A stretch of 64,000 nucleotides of DNA from Sorghum bicolor (Eukaryota; Streptophyta; Magnoliopsida; Poales; Poaceae). The notes under the pieces were generated by a model. It was not told where the DNA came from, searched no databases, and saw only the letters and a program-made list of their open reading frames with translations. Shown in pieces: positions 22,382-32,846 of the stretch. A program made the position numbers and the translations under genes. Location: positions 58,156,629 through 58,220,628 of the forward strand of contig NC_012878.2 in assembly GCF_000003195.3 (NCBI RefSeq), given 5' to 3'. Every line of letters begins with the position of its first letter. Positions within the stretch are counted from its first letter, which is position 1.

Positions 22382-22560
22382 TGGTGGTGTCTGGTGTGGT
22401 GGTAGAGCAGAGCACTGGAGCCGAGGGCCGGGCACGGGAGGAGAAAGACAAAGGCTTGGAACTGGGTGGTGGCTGCCACAATAATGCGAGCGGCGTGGGT
22501 TATTTAACGGCAAATAAATGTTTTGGCGTCCGAGTGGAGTGATGAATGAATTGGGCTGGG
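22382..22560 (-). promoter_or_regulatory. Promoter and 5' UTR region of the BSP-like gene
   Basis: Upstream of the ATG on the minus strand lies a pyrimidine-rich leader. A TTAAATAA box (plus-strand 22500-22508) sits about 120 bases before the start codon, a plausible TATA-like element. Placement is by eye. Confidence 0.4.
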
Positions 22561-23499
22561 CTGATGATTGATTAGGTCTGTGTTTGTTGCGTTGGCCGTC
22601 CAGTGTTAAGTTTGACAGATTTTTCTAGAAGATGCTGAAACCAGCAGGCGAACGCAAATCTAGCAGTGCCCATGCTTATCTTATGAAACAATCACAAACA
22701 TGATCGGCCACTGCAATTTTTATGGTTCTACTATTCGACCATACGTAGCCATTCACTATTGTTTACAATTTGAATTCATGATACATTGATACTATTAAGC
22801 ACTTTAGTCTTTTTGCATAGGCAGACGCACAAACAGCGGCGGGGCCATGAATTATATATATAGGGGTCCGAGGGGAGGAGGGCAGTCAAAGAGTTTGAAT
22901 GTACAAAAATTGAGTACAGCTTATTTGTTTAGATTTTTACGGAGGGATTAGGCGTCTTTTTTTTCTAAATTTAATATATTATTTAACGGTTTAACCATGC
23001 TTGTTATTCTTACTGTGATAGACGATCGTGCATGTCTCTCAACAGTAGGGCGCATGTAATGACTCATGAATCTTGAAATCTATCTACTTACTGTTTTGAA
23101 AGTGCTCTATATTTGTGGTAGGTAAACATGTCCGTTGATAAGGAGGCACATGTAAGTGTCTCTATCTAAACTGCGATTTACAATAAAAAGACATGATCCC
23201 TGAATTGTCATTGCTAGTTAAGTACATGTTCATTAAAATATAAAATATAATGAAACATAAGTGTTTAGTAAAACAAAAAAATCCGACAAACTTGTCTTAA
23301 TATAGTAAGCAAACATATTTGAATAAATTACAATATTTTATTTTAATTATGGTTTATGCAATTTTGTTGTCTAGAAGATACCAATAGGCATATGTAATAA
23401 TTCAGTGATCATCTCTTTTCATTGTAACATCAGGTAAGAAGCGGAGCTCGCAGAAACGCAAAAGGCAACCACAGTAGCTCGTCAGCTAAACTTTCGTTT
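22561..23499. other. Intergenic, AT-rich
   Basis: No gene, no clear transposon ends. Contains scattered AT-rich sequence and an ATATATATAGG run at 22854-22863. Confidence 0.4.
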
Positions 23500-23504
23500 T
23501 TGAA

Positions 23505-23705
23505 GGGAAAAATTTCGTGACATTATAGTACTTTCATTTGTTTATAGTAATTATTGTCCAACCATAGACTAACTAGGCTTAAAAGATTCGTCTCGTAAAT
23601 TTCAACCAAACTAAGCAATTATTTTTTTATTTCGTCTATATTTAATATTTCATACATGCGTCTAAAGATTCGATGTGACCGTGAACCTTGAAAAATTTTG
23701 GGTTT
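23505..23705 (-). mobile_element. Tourist-like MITE of the CTTGTTTAGT family, reverse, truncated
   Basis: In reverse orientation it carries the family landmarks: GACTAACTAGGCTTAAAAGA, TCGTCTCGTAAATT, GTCTATATTTAATATTTCATACATG and GATTCGATGTGAC. Both terminal repeats are missing or decayed. Confidence 0.7.
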
Positions 23706-24677
23706 TTTTGGATTGAAGTAAATAAGGCCCAAAACTCTGTCTTGAATCGAGGAGTAACTAGGGATAGCGTGTGGTTTTGCAAGCAAGATTCTCAAAACTG
23801 CATTTCGGCTCCCTTTTATAACTATAACATGGAAAAAATAGTTCGCTATTTTTGTCGCTATAGCACGAAATAGCTTGAAAAATTGTGCCGCTATTGCGTT
23901 CATGCACAATTTTACCGCTATGTTGCCGCTAAAATACGCAAATTACGGTTTATAAAACGCTAAACACCTTGGTCTTAGCTCGCTATTTAAAACATGGAAC
24001 TGTAACAATAATTTATTCGGTAAATCAAAGAATTATCATCCTAGGAAGTAGGTTTAAAAATCAAAATTTGCAGAGCACCGCATTCCATTGTCTGCACATA
24101 TTTTCACCACCCAGCAGAAGCACTAACGAAGGCCACCGGCCATATTATCAGTCAGGACAATCTAAGCACTTCATTCAACCACCGTCTAATTCTCATCCTC
24201 CATAGATGTTTTTTTAAAAAAATAAAGATCTTCATGGTGTCCACAATGCATCGGACAGATCTTCAAACTACTTTTGCGACACAACTCTTCTTTACACATG
24301 CGCAGACATAGTTCACTCGTTTTTATTCGTTTGAACTTATCAGCCGTACCATTTCAATAAAATACCCGTTTTTTTTTAAAACAAATCAGCATCAGTATTA
24401 ACCGTCACTTGTTTTTGTTCGCTTGAACTTATCAGTCGTACCATTTTAATAAAATACTAGTGTTTTTTGTCAAAAACAAATCAGCATCAACGTTAACTGT
24501 TTCTCCGGCCAGCCGAACAGGGCAAACTTGCCTAGACTCCTTTTGGTTGTTTGTTCGATTCCATAAAAGTGAACACAACAGCATCTTGCCCTTGAAGCTC
24601 CGCCTACAATCAGAACGTAGAACGAATGTAAGTCAGGTAGTTCTCTTTGTCAAAAGTTACCGGTTCTCAAACATTTG
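23706..24677. other. Intergenic
   Basis: No gene seen. At 24300-24500 a segment of about 110 bp (TCGTTTGAACTTATCAG...AATAAAATAC...AAATCAGCATCA) occurs twice in direct orientation, as a diverged tandem duplication. Near 23830-23960 are repeated GCTATTTTT/CGCTAT words. Confidence 0.4.
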
Positions 24678-24920
24678 GGCCTTGTTTAGTTCACCAAAAA
24701 TTTTGCAAAATTTTTTAGATTCCCCGTCACATCGAATCTTTAGACGTATGCATGGAGTATTAAATATAGATAAAAATAAAAACTAATTACACAGTTTAGT
24801 CGGAATTGACGAGACGAATCTTTTGAGCCTAGTTAGTCAATGATTGAACAATATTTATCAAATACAAACGAAATTGCTACAGTGCTCATTTTGCCAAAAA
24901 TTTTGGAACTAAACGAGGCC
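24678..24920 (+). mobile_element. Tourist-like MITE of the CTTGTTTAGT family, TTG duplication
   Basis: Inverted ends GGCCTTGTTTAGTTC and GGAACTAAACGAGGCC flank 243 bp without an ORF. A 3-bp TTG duplication lies at 24675-24677 and 24921-24923. It belongs to the subgroup with CAGTTTAGTCGGAATTGACG in its centre. Confidence 0.9.
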
Positions 24921-25338
24921 TTGGTGGAAAAAACTCGATCTGTGGTGGCTAGACAACCCGGGTATTCTAGCTTAAGAAAAAGATCTTTTCATACAGACCG
25001 AGAAAACCCTCAAATCTCTGCCTCACCCATACATAGCGGCAGAACAGCTTGGTGAGATGAGCTGGCCACAAAGTTGCGGTGAAAGTGTTGGATAAATTGC
25101 ATTTTGAAGCCAAATGGCACATGAAAATTTTATGCCTTCCCTTCCATTTGATATTTACAAGCACAACCCTTAAACCAAGAAACAGAGCATCTGAACAAGC
25201 ACGACAAGAAAAGGATCCGATGGAGAGTGAGTTTCAGAAAGCAGAGGAGCTTGTGCATTCAGTTCTCTTCCATTGTTCGTGCATGGAGATTAGAGAAGAA
25301 ACCAGGATATGAACCGATGATCCGTAGCAGCCAACCCC
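24921..25338. other. Intergenic
   Basis: No gene or repeat recognised in about 420 bases. Confidence 0.4.
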
Positions 25339-25939
25339 TACGTTGCACTGATACGGGATACGGATACGGCGATACCGATACGGCGATACGTTGATACGGC
25401 ATTTTCAGAAAACAAGGATACGCCGATACGGCAAGTATATAAATATACCAAAAAAATCACAATACTCCTATTAAGAATAATTTTCACTCTAGTAGAATAA
25501 TCAACAAATAGATATGACAAAATATAGACATGGCTAGTACCATGAAGCATTTAAGATACTTGGTTTCACACTAGCAGAAAACTAAATATTGTTTTTAATA
25601 TCCTTACAGCAGAATAATAAATATTAGGATACTACAAGTTTTAGGCTAAGTCTGCTACTACATCTATTGTGTACGTGTGGTGGCTAGTAGGGTTTTAGTG
25701 TTGTGTAAATGGGCCACAAAAATGAGCTGCTAACTTGATGGACTTCAATTTGAGATGTTATGGGCTGGAAAGTATCGGTCTAGTATCGACGAAGTATCGG
25801 ATTTATTTTATTTATTTTTATTTCTCTATTTCCCCGATACTTCTCCGATACCGTATCGGCGCCGTATCGGCGTATCGCCGTATCGGATACGTATCGCGAT
25901 ACCGGTACAGCGATTCAGAGAAGTATCGGGGTAACATAG
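25339..25939. mobile_element. 601-bp non-autonomous element with GATACGG iterons and 9-bp TSD
   Basis: The ends TACGTTGCACTGATAC and (inverted) TATGTTACCCCGATAC match at 12 of 16 positions. They are flanked by a perfect 9-bp direct repeat GCCAACCCC (25330-25338 and 25940-25948). Subterminal zones are packed with GATACGG at left and CCGTATC/GTATCGG at right, while the middle is AT-rich and non-coding. A 9-bp target duplication points to the Mutator superfamily. No transposase is present. Confidence 0.8.
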
Positions 25940-25948
25940 GCCAACCCC

Positions 25949-26503
25949 ATGTGGAGCCCCTTCTTCTGGTTTTTTGTCGCCGCTGCCGGCAAACATCTCG
26001 ACGCCGGCGAGCATAGCAAACTGTTGCCCAGCCAGATCAGAAAATTCCCTTCCTGAATCCTGATGGTGTGCTGCAGCAGCTTGGAAGACCTTGGCAATGT
26101 AGAAGCTGCCTGACCCAAGGCTGATCGAGACCTCCTACTGTACTCGAGACACGCTTCAGCGTCGGTGGTCTGCCGCCGTCTGCCCGTCCATGGCAGCAGC
26201 AAATAGGTAATTTCTCCCATTGGGGCCGCAAATCACATGGCGCAGCAATTTTTTTTTTTTTTTTGCATAGATGCATATTTTCCTTAGAACTTGTACGGTA
26301 ATGCATTTTCAGTCGCAATCAGAATTCTCATTACAAAGTCACGCAACAAGCACACAAGCAGATATCATGACACAATAAACTGTTTACACGGAAGGAGTCA
26401 CCCTCGATCGAGGGTGAGGGAGAGCGCCTAGCGCGCATTTTTACTATTCTACTACTAGATAGAAACGGCATCCAAGCCGCTAGCTAATAAGCACCCAAGC
26501 TAT
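25949..26503. other. 3' flank of the small membrane protein gene
   Basis: No recognised gene in 25949-26400. A poly(T) tract lies at 26250-26265. The bases just below 26504 are the likely 3' UTR of the minus-strand gene. Confidence 0.4.
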
Positions 26504-27034
26504 CTATTTGCTGTAGGTACGAACCACCCAGATCCAAAAGGCAACTACCGCGGCCATTAGGAGGGCCTGAAGGCAAGCGGAGGCCAGCACAATCCACACC
26601 TGGCAATATAACGCAACAAAGAAATTGATCATCACGGAAGGCATGGCAGTACACATGTAAGCACCTTTGTAGAGAGCCTCCCAGGCTGCGAAGGGTGCAG
26701 ACGGCACGAACAGTCTCAAGTACCCCATTGCCACATAAATCATCGCAACGTAGATGGCTGGCAACATCAAAAATGGCAGACGCCACAGGAAGCCAGCACC
26801 CTGGTTGGGGTCGTTGTAAATGATGAAACCCAAAGCTGCAAAGCTGAAAATGAAAATAGATGGCACCCAGATGGTTATTATCCACTGAGCCAAACGGCTC
26901 GTCATCTGGTTCTTTTCCCCAATAGTCAATTCAGACGACGCCACTGCCTGCATTACCCACTCAAAGGCACGGGATGCATCGTGGTCTAAGAACTTCAAGG
27001 TCATTTCCTGGACTCTGGTTGCAAGCAGCACCAT
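26504..27034 (-). CDS. Small multi-pass membrane protein, unknown function
   Basis: One coding exon of 176 aa, starting at the ATG at 27034 (MVLLATRVQEMTLKFLDHD) and ending with TAG at 26504-26506. An amphipathic N-terminus of about 47 residues precedes three to four hydrophobic stretches: about 49-75 (WIITIWVPSIFIFSFAALGF), 86-110, and a long one at 127-172 that probably spans twice. It ends in a short WVVRTYSK tail. Codon use and the clean start fit a real gene. I do not recognise the family. The start follows a 3' splice site at 27057 (TTTTTTACCAG), which implies a 5' UTR intron. Genes of this grass-specific type often occur in families, but that is inference here. Confidence 0.75.
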   Translation of the reverse strand: MVLLATRVQEMTLKFLDHDASRAFEWVMQAVASSELTIGEKNQMTSRLAQWIITIWVPSIFIFSFAALGFIIYNDPNQGAGFLWRLPFLMLPAIYVAMIYVAMGYLRLFVPSAPFAAWEALYKGAYMCTAMPSVMINFFVALYCQVWIVLASACLQALLMAAVVAFWIWVVRTYSK

Positions 27035-27056
27035 GATTCACTCAAGTTCAGTTATC

Positions 27057-28989
27057 CTGGTAAAAAAAAGTGTTAGTTCCTATCCCATAAAGAAAGAATA
27101 TAGTGCATATATGGAATCTTATATCAACCAAAACTGTGCATTATCTTCTCTTCCTAAAAGATGATGTCCTTATTAGCCAAGGGGGAAAAAAACTACGATC
27201 GAGTATATATAATTCTATATATTCTTGGAAGATTTGTCTAGAGACAGAATTTAAAGGAGTTAATCAACATCATTTGCATTCAATTTGGAGAAGGCCAAAC
27301 AACTAATTAGGCCATTTTGAAAAAAGAAAACATGCTAGAGTCTAGAGGAATATTAAAGTAATCCTCCACAAGCACAGAATACCACAAACAAAATAAGGCC
27401 TAAAACCATATGTGCTCTGACAGAGAATATTAATAACCTTGTGCAGAGCAATTGAGCTAAAATCTGAACATTTTCAGTACATGGATTCCACAAACAAATG
27501 AGACCTAAAACCATATGTGATCTGACAGAGAGCAACCTCCTGCAGAGCAATTGACCTAAAATCTGAGCATTTTCAGTTCCGAGTGTATTCTACTAGCTTT
27601 ATGAAAATCAGACACAAACTAAAGAAGTAAACTAGCTATAGCATAGATGCATGCTCTGAGTATGCTATAGCCAGAATGGAGCAGGGTAGAGAAACAATTG
27701 AAGCCTAAAACCGTGCAATGAACAGAAAGCAACCTTTTCTTTTATTTCCATGTCTTACTTCTGAACTTGGATGGTCCAGCACATTCATTTCTATTTAATG
27801 CCAATAGTCACAAATACCTCCTCAAAGATCATTTCTTCAATTCTAAATTTTTGAACTGGAACAGAGAACTAGAGTTGTGGCTTTGTAGTTCTGTCAGTGC
27901 TACATAGCTCTTACTGTGGATGGAAGACCTTTAGATGCTTATTAGTATAATCATAGAACTAGTTAGCTTTGCCCGTTTGGCATTTAGTTTTATACTGGAC
28001 TGAACATTAGCATTCAGTTTGATTTGTGTGAAGTTTGCATTTGATGGAAAAGGTAATTTGTGCTTCAGAAGTGTAAACTGTAGAGGAATAATGTTATTCA
28101 TAGACTTGGTCTCCTCTGAGTCAAGTAGCTTAAATTGAAGCTAACCAATCCTGTGTAAAACTAGTCCTACATACATCATGCAAAATTCTGATGCTTTGAG
28201 AGTTTTGATCAATTAATTGACAGATGGACTGTTTCATATTGTCATTGCCAATATCCTATGCTGCTGTTGATCGAATTGAAGATGATAAAATACGTACGCT
28301 TACTGGCAGGAGGAGAAAAGATAGGTGGCCCAATTTGTACCAGTAATTTGCATTCAGTGGGAAGTCGATCTCAAATATCTCTTAAAGATTATCTCTTGAA
28401 GGTGTGATGCCAGTTGACAGCATGAAAATTGCAAGGATCATATTTGCATTCTCCAGGATGACAAATATTTATCTCCAAAATAAATATGCAAGATATAGTC
28501 TCATTACAGATGAATATATGCAATGCAAAAACTGTGTTAGTATATATTTGTGTTCATGAGAAAAGAATTCTGGTTGGTGAACCTGAGTGGTGTGTTTTGA
28601 TTTTCAGTTTGTTATCTAGCAGTAACGGCAAAAAGCCTTATTTTCTGTAGTTTGTGAACTTATGTTCAGTTATCAATTCACTTATAGTTATCTTGCATGC
28701 TTTACCTGTGTGGTTAAAAATGATAAAATTTTTGTAGTGACACACTGGTATAGCTTCGATCTTGGCATGTCGTGCCACACTACACCGCTAGCTCATCAGT
28801 GCTGCCACAGCAAGCTATAGCTCCTTCCCTCCTACTGTACCTTCCAGCGGCCAGCGGCAGCACCACAACCCAACACTGCGGCAGCCGTTGCCCTAGCTAG
28901 GCCTACCTCTAATCCCAACGGTACGGTGCCCCACACCAGAACCCTAACCATAAACATGAAGGAGAGGGAGAGATGAGATGCGAGCTTAC
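27057..28989 (-). other. Inferred 5' UTR intron of the small membrane protein gene
   Basis: On the minus strand a consensus donor, GAG|GTAAGC, lies at 28990/28989. The acceptor TTTTTTACCAG|GATAAC is at 27057/27056, 22 bases before the start codon. Between them no ATG-started long frame exists. The upstream non-coding exon would be about 29050-28990, downstream of an AT-rich TATAATATATAAT box near 29088-29100. The intron is about 1.93 kb and T-rich in the sense direction. Confidence 0.6.
27380..27580. repeat. Tandem duplication inside the 5' UTR intron
   Basis: A unit of about 100 bp occurs twice in direct orientation. Landmarks are CCACAAACAAA, CCTAAAACCATATGTG, TCTGACAGAGA and GCAGAGCAATTGA, at about 27383-27480 and 27488-27578. 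A third partial echo (GAAGCCTAAAACCGTGCAAT) lies near 27701. The copies differ by substitutions and small gaps. Confidence 0.8.
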
Positions 28990-29059
28990 CTCGACTTGTT
29001 GGCCTTCCGCCGCGGATGGGGTGAAGCAGCAAACTCGTCGCGTCGAGGAAGGCCGGGGA

Positions 29060-29641
29060 TTATAGGGTACAGGCTTTTACATGTATCCCATTATATATTA
29101 TAAAATATTACCTAAAATCTATTAAAAAGATTGAGCTGTCATATATATCTTATCGGTCTAAACTTATTTAAGGCCTGTTTGGTTGCCTAAAATTTAGCAA
29201 GGAGAAGGAAAGAGACCTTATTCTCTGCGTCATTCCGTCTATACCTTCCGATTTCCGTTGGGTTTTCTCCGTTTAGCAACTCGCCTCTCCTCAATCCTAT
29301 TCACTGCACGTCAATGCCGTCCGCCGTCTCCCGCTGCTCCGGGGGCGAGCTCGCCCACGCCGCCCGCGGTGGCTGCTCCAGAGCTCGCCCACGTTGGCCG
29401 GGCCACTTCCTCACGTCATGGCTGCTGGTCATCAAGGACCCCAGCTGCGGCAGGTCACAGGTGACAGGTGTGGCCGCGTTCCGACTGTTAGAAATAGTTT
29501 GTGGCATGAGAGTCTATGGCTGTAGATTTGTTAAGAATCTGTAAAATAGAAACTGTTGTATAGAATCCTAAAAACATGGGACTCTCATACCGTGATCATG
29601 TACCGGAGGTTGTTGCCTTGTATATGAGCTGCGTTATTGGC
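29060..29641. other. Promoter side of the membrane protein gene, then intergenic
   Basis: An AT-rich box at about 29088-29100 may be the TATA region of the minus-strand gene. At 29172 GGCCTGTTTGGTTGCC followed by AAAATTTAGCAAGG matches the end of the MITE at 6795-6972, but the other end is absent. The GC-rich 29300-29480 stretch has open frames in both directions without homology. Confidence 0.35.
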
Positions 29642-29995
29642 GAGCATCTCCAAAGGCTTTGGCAAATTGACTTGGCATTTGTTGCTATTTGCAAACTCCC
29701 ATAACAAAATGCAAAGGATAAAAATAGGCCATCTCCAAGGAAATTGGCATTTGGACTTGGCAAATGATAAAAATAGAAGGTCTCCAGGCGCGCGCTTTCC
29801 TCGCGCGTGACTTTGCTCGCGCGATCGGGTTTGCAAAGTCGTCCACAGCTTGGCATTTTTGCCAAGTTTACTCACTCATTTGCCAAGTTGCACAAATTGC
29901 AAACTCCAAATGCAAAACCGTTGGATACCTCTTTTGGAGCTTTTTGGCAAATTACTTAAATGCAAACCTCAAATGCAAAACCCTTGGAGATGCTC
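29642..29995 (-). mobile_element. 354-bp MITE with GAGCATCTCCAAAGG ends, inverted copy
   Basis: The ends GAGCATCTCCAAAGGC and CCTTGGAGATGCTC and the CGCGCGTGACTTTGCTCGCG core match the element at 19613-19954 in opposite orientation. Flanking bases do not form a clear duplication. No ORF of transposase type. Confidence 0.8.
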
Positions 29996-30193
29996 AAATC
30001 AACACGCACTGCGCCCCTGGCTATCATCTTGCCAAGCGCTTCCACCATCTGCCCTCTGTATTTTCTACATGTAGAATGGACAAGTTCCCCTCCAATGTCG
30101 ACATGCGGCACGTGGCGCCTCGCCCCAGCCCTATCTTACTCTGTCCCGCTCTTGCACCGTCTTCAGCCTCACTCGAAATACTTTGTTTGCTTG

Positions 30194-30427
30194 GGCCTTG
30201 TTTAGTTCCCAAAATATTTTGTAAATTTTTTCAGATTCTCCGTCACATTGAATCTTACGGCACATGCATAGAGCACTAAATATAGATAAAAGAAAAAACT
30301 AATTGTATAGTTTAACTGTAATTTGTGAGATAAATTTTTTTGAGCCTAGTTAGTCCATGATCGGACAATATTTATCAAATACAAACGAAAGTGCTATATT
30401 GTCCATTTTGTAAAAAAATTTAGAAGT
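30194..30427 (+). mobile_element. Tourist-like MITE of the CTTGTTTAGT family, right end decayed
   Basis: Starts GGCCTTGTTTAGTTCCC and carries TCTCCGTCACATTGAATC, TAAATATAGATAAAAG and GAGCCTAGTTAGTCCATGAT. The right terminal repeat is lost after AAAAAAATTTAGAAG. Confidence 0.8.
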
Positions 30428-31562
30428 CGTGTATGCGTTTGCTCTGCTCTTACTGTGGAGCCAGCCCTGTTTCTCGGTATGCTGTCTCTGCAGACACGAG
30501 CGGGCAGTGGCGAAGTCAGATTTAAAACTTTGGTATTTTCACTTCCACGTCATAAAAAAATCAAATCTTTAGGCTTAAAATATAGCCAATAACACTATGA
30601 ATCAACAACTATTGATCAATATTTGTTTTCTAGACTAAAGACTTCTAATTAAAAGGCTAGTCTTTTCACCTGCTTTGAGCTGAATGTGCTAAAATACTAT
30701 AAATTATAACATTATACAAAAATAATTAGGTATTTCCACTGGGGAGAATACCCTAAATCCGGCCGTGGCAGCACCCGGCACGGCAGAGCCCCTTGCACTT
30801 GCCGTGTGCAAGGCCGCTGCCAAAGTCAAGTCGCTCCACGGCCACCGGGTGCAACACCTTGCTGTCCGCCGCAGTCGCCATGTATGACCAATGACCCCAT
30901 TAGTTCATGTGGTTTTGGCCGTCTGTTACTAATTAGAAAAATGCTTGCATCCATACGTTTTGCGAAAAAATGTGCAACTAAGGTTTTACGAATTGTGTTG
31001 CTATAGTCTAGTATAAAGTTATGTAACCTAGTTTTCAAATCTATCAACTTATATTATCAACTAATAAGGTAAACTATAATAGTAAACACACAACTTAGGT
31101 TCATAATATAGTGCGAAAACTTAACTAAAATAAAGATACAAACTTCCATTAACGATTCTGGCATTTTCCCTAAGTTTTCAAGACACTCACGGTTTTCCCT
31201 AATCGTAGTTGGAGACCTGCAAAAGCCGAGCACCGATCGAATACTCCTGCAAAGGCCAAGCACCGATCACTCTGGGAAGTTCCGAGTTCGTTTGGAACTG
31301 CTCCACAAAATCCACTGTGGCTCCATAAAAAAATAGAGTTTGTGGAGTACCTTTTTAGGTGCTCTCACAACTCCACCAATTTTCCTCGAACTGAATGCGT
31401 GGAGCTGAAACTGTTTGGCTAAAAAACGTGGAGCAAAGCAGTCCCAAACACTCCAATATTGGAAACCAAAGATATCACATCGCACATATCAAACGGCCCT
31501 TACATTATGGCGAGCAAAAAAATATTCAAAAGGAAACTTATCTTTTGTTGATCAAGGAACTA
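30428..31562. other. Intergenic with repeat debris
   Basis: No gene. At about 31215-31268 GCAAA(A/G)GCC(G/A)AGCACCGATC occurs twice in tandem. The segment about 31275-31470 (GTTTGGAACTGCTCCAC...GGAGCAAAGCAGTCCCAAAC) has inverted ends and resembles the MITE at 5921-6237. Confidence 0.4.
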
Positions 31563-31788
31563 GGCTTTGTTCCACCCAAAATGCAAAAAGTTTTTAAAAT
31601 TCTCCGTCACATCGAATCTTGCAGCATATGCATAGAGCATTAAATATAGATAAAAAATAACTAATTGCATAGTTTAAAATTTACGAGACAATCTTTTGAG
31701 CCTAATTGGTCTATGGTTAGACACTAATTACCAAATGAAAAATGATATAGTAGCTAAATCCAAAATCTTTTCAAAACTTAACAAGGCT
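31563..31788 (+). mobile_element. Tourist-like MITE of the CTTGTTTAGT family, degraded
   Basis: GGCTTTGTTCCACCC at left and AACTTAACAAGGC at right are decayed terminal repeats. The interior retains TCTCCGTCACATCGAATC and TAAATATAGATAAAAAATAA. Confidence 0.75.
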
Positions 31789-31819
31789 CTAGTAAAATGC
31801 ATGCTTCCTTGCACATGTC

Positions 31820-31850
31820 TTTATTTTATTTTATTTTATTTTACTTTATT
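31820..31850. repeat. (TTTTA)n microsatellite
   Basis: About five to six TTTTA units beside AT-rich sequence. Confidence 0.8.
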
Positions 31851-32059
31851 TCTTTTATCTTTTCTGTAGATACTTTCGTCCCAAACAACAATATTTTGAT
31901 TATGCTCTCTGTCTAGAAAATTTGATGTCTTATCTTTTGTAAAACTAGTTTGGGCCATATAGTTTAAGATTGTGGTATTCCTGCATTTTTTTTCAAGCAT
32001 CATGCATGAATCGCCTTCAATAAATAAGAGATACATAGACAATTTCAATTATACACTAA

Positions 32060-32143
32060 TTTTTTTGAGGGAAACATGAGGGGCGCCAAGCACCACTGAA
32101 AATTTATTGAAAAAAACGAAAGTACAAAGCACACAAAGTTAAG
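32060..32143 (-). mobile_element. LINE 3' tail of about 85 bp, minus orientation
   Basis: Read on the minus strand it is a short 3' UTR-like sequence (TTCAATAAATTTTCAGTGG, GGCGCCCCTCATG) ending in an A-tract. Direct repeats CACTAATTT flank it at about 32054-32062 and 32144-32152. This is the smallest form of a 5'-truncated non-LTR insertion; the poly(A) and target duplication support it. Confidence 0.6.
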
Positions 32144-32322
32144 CACTAATTTATCTTAAATTCATAAAAAAAATATAGAAACGTCAAAAATTTGGGACAT
32201 ATATAGGATTATTTCAAGACGATTCATTTCAGAAGGTAGATAGACATGATCCGACGATGCTCCGGATCAGACGGTTGTGTGTCGGACTGTCATGTCCTAA
32301 TCGAAAATTACTGCAGAGGCAA

Positions 32323-32734
32323 TCATGGCGGCGGGCACTTGGGGTTGCAGGTGACGCAGTTGGCCTGGCACTCTTTCCGTGAGTAGTAGCAGTAATTTCC
32401 AGTCTCGCAACAATAGCAGTCTCGATTGCCACACGACCTTATGGCACACAATATCACCTTGAACTTGCTCCCATCTAGTGCCGTGGAGTTGACGGCCGCG
32501 TCCGTAGCGTTAGCGCTTGGGTACCTCCTCAATATTGGAATTCCGATCTCATCAAGTAGCCCTCGACGACCTGCAAATCGATCAAATTCATAGATAGACA
32601 TGGCATAAATTAATGACATGCAGAGACAAGCAAAGGTTGTAATCGACACACTTACATTGTGCAGGTGAAGCAAATAGCACGACGAACAAGAACACGGCCA
32701 CTGCCAGGCTGATGATGAAGGTCCTGGCCGCCAT
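32323..32734 (-). CDS. Secreted cysteine-rich peptide, MEG/ESF1-like
   Basis: Two exons, 32734-32656 and 32570-32323, joined by GT/AG borders with an 85-nt intron that splits the Cys-27 codon; 108 aa. A clear signal peptide (about residues 1-26, ending ASPAQ) precedes a pro-segment with NAT and NST glycosylation sites. The C-terminal knot has ten cysteines (68, 73, 78, 80, 81, 87, 94, 98, 101, 105) in the order C-x4-C-x4-C-x-C-C-x5-C-x6-C-x3-C. The CYCCETGNYCYYSRKEC core is the pattern of MEG/embryo surrounding factor peptides, which act as secreted signals in seed and reproductive tissue. The C-terminus CNPKCPPP adds a second small Cys pair. The class is likely; target and expression are unknown. 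Confidence 0.8.
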
Positions 32735-32807
32735 ATTGAATCCGATCGATCGATCGTTTAGATAGTGATCGGAGCGACGTATTACTAGAATGTTTGTATG
32801 TATGGTA

Positions 32808-32846
32808 GAGCTAAGCAAGGATGGCTTGGGTGTTGTGTATATAGGG
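32808..32846 (-). promoter_or_regulatory. TATA box of the cysteine-rich peptide gene
   Basis: On the minus strand CTATATAC (32837-32844) lies about 105 bases before the ATG, with a CAACACCCAAGCC leader start about 30 bases downstream. This fits a classic plant TATA promoter with a short 5' UTR. Confidence 0.6.

Noticed and set aside
21337..22484. Long plus-strand frames opposite the BSP-like gene
   Set aside because: They are antisense shadows produced by the high third-position GC of the real minus-strand gene.
25345..25450. CRISPR-like short repeats (GATACGG)
   Set aside because: The repeats are irregular in spacing, occur in both orientations at the two ends, and lie inside a transposon with target duplication; the genome is a plant's.
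29300..29544. Gene start in the GC-rich 29.3-29.5 kb stretch
   Set aside because: Short frames on both strands without conserved motifs or splice sites.
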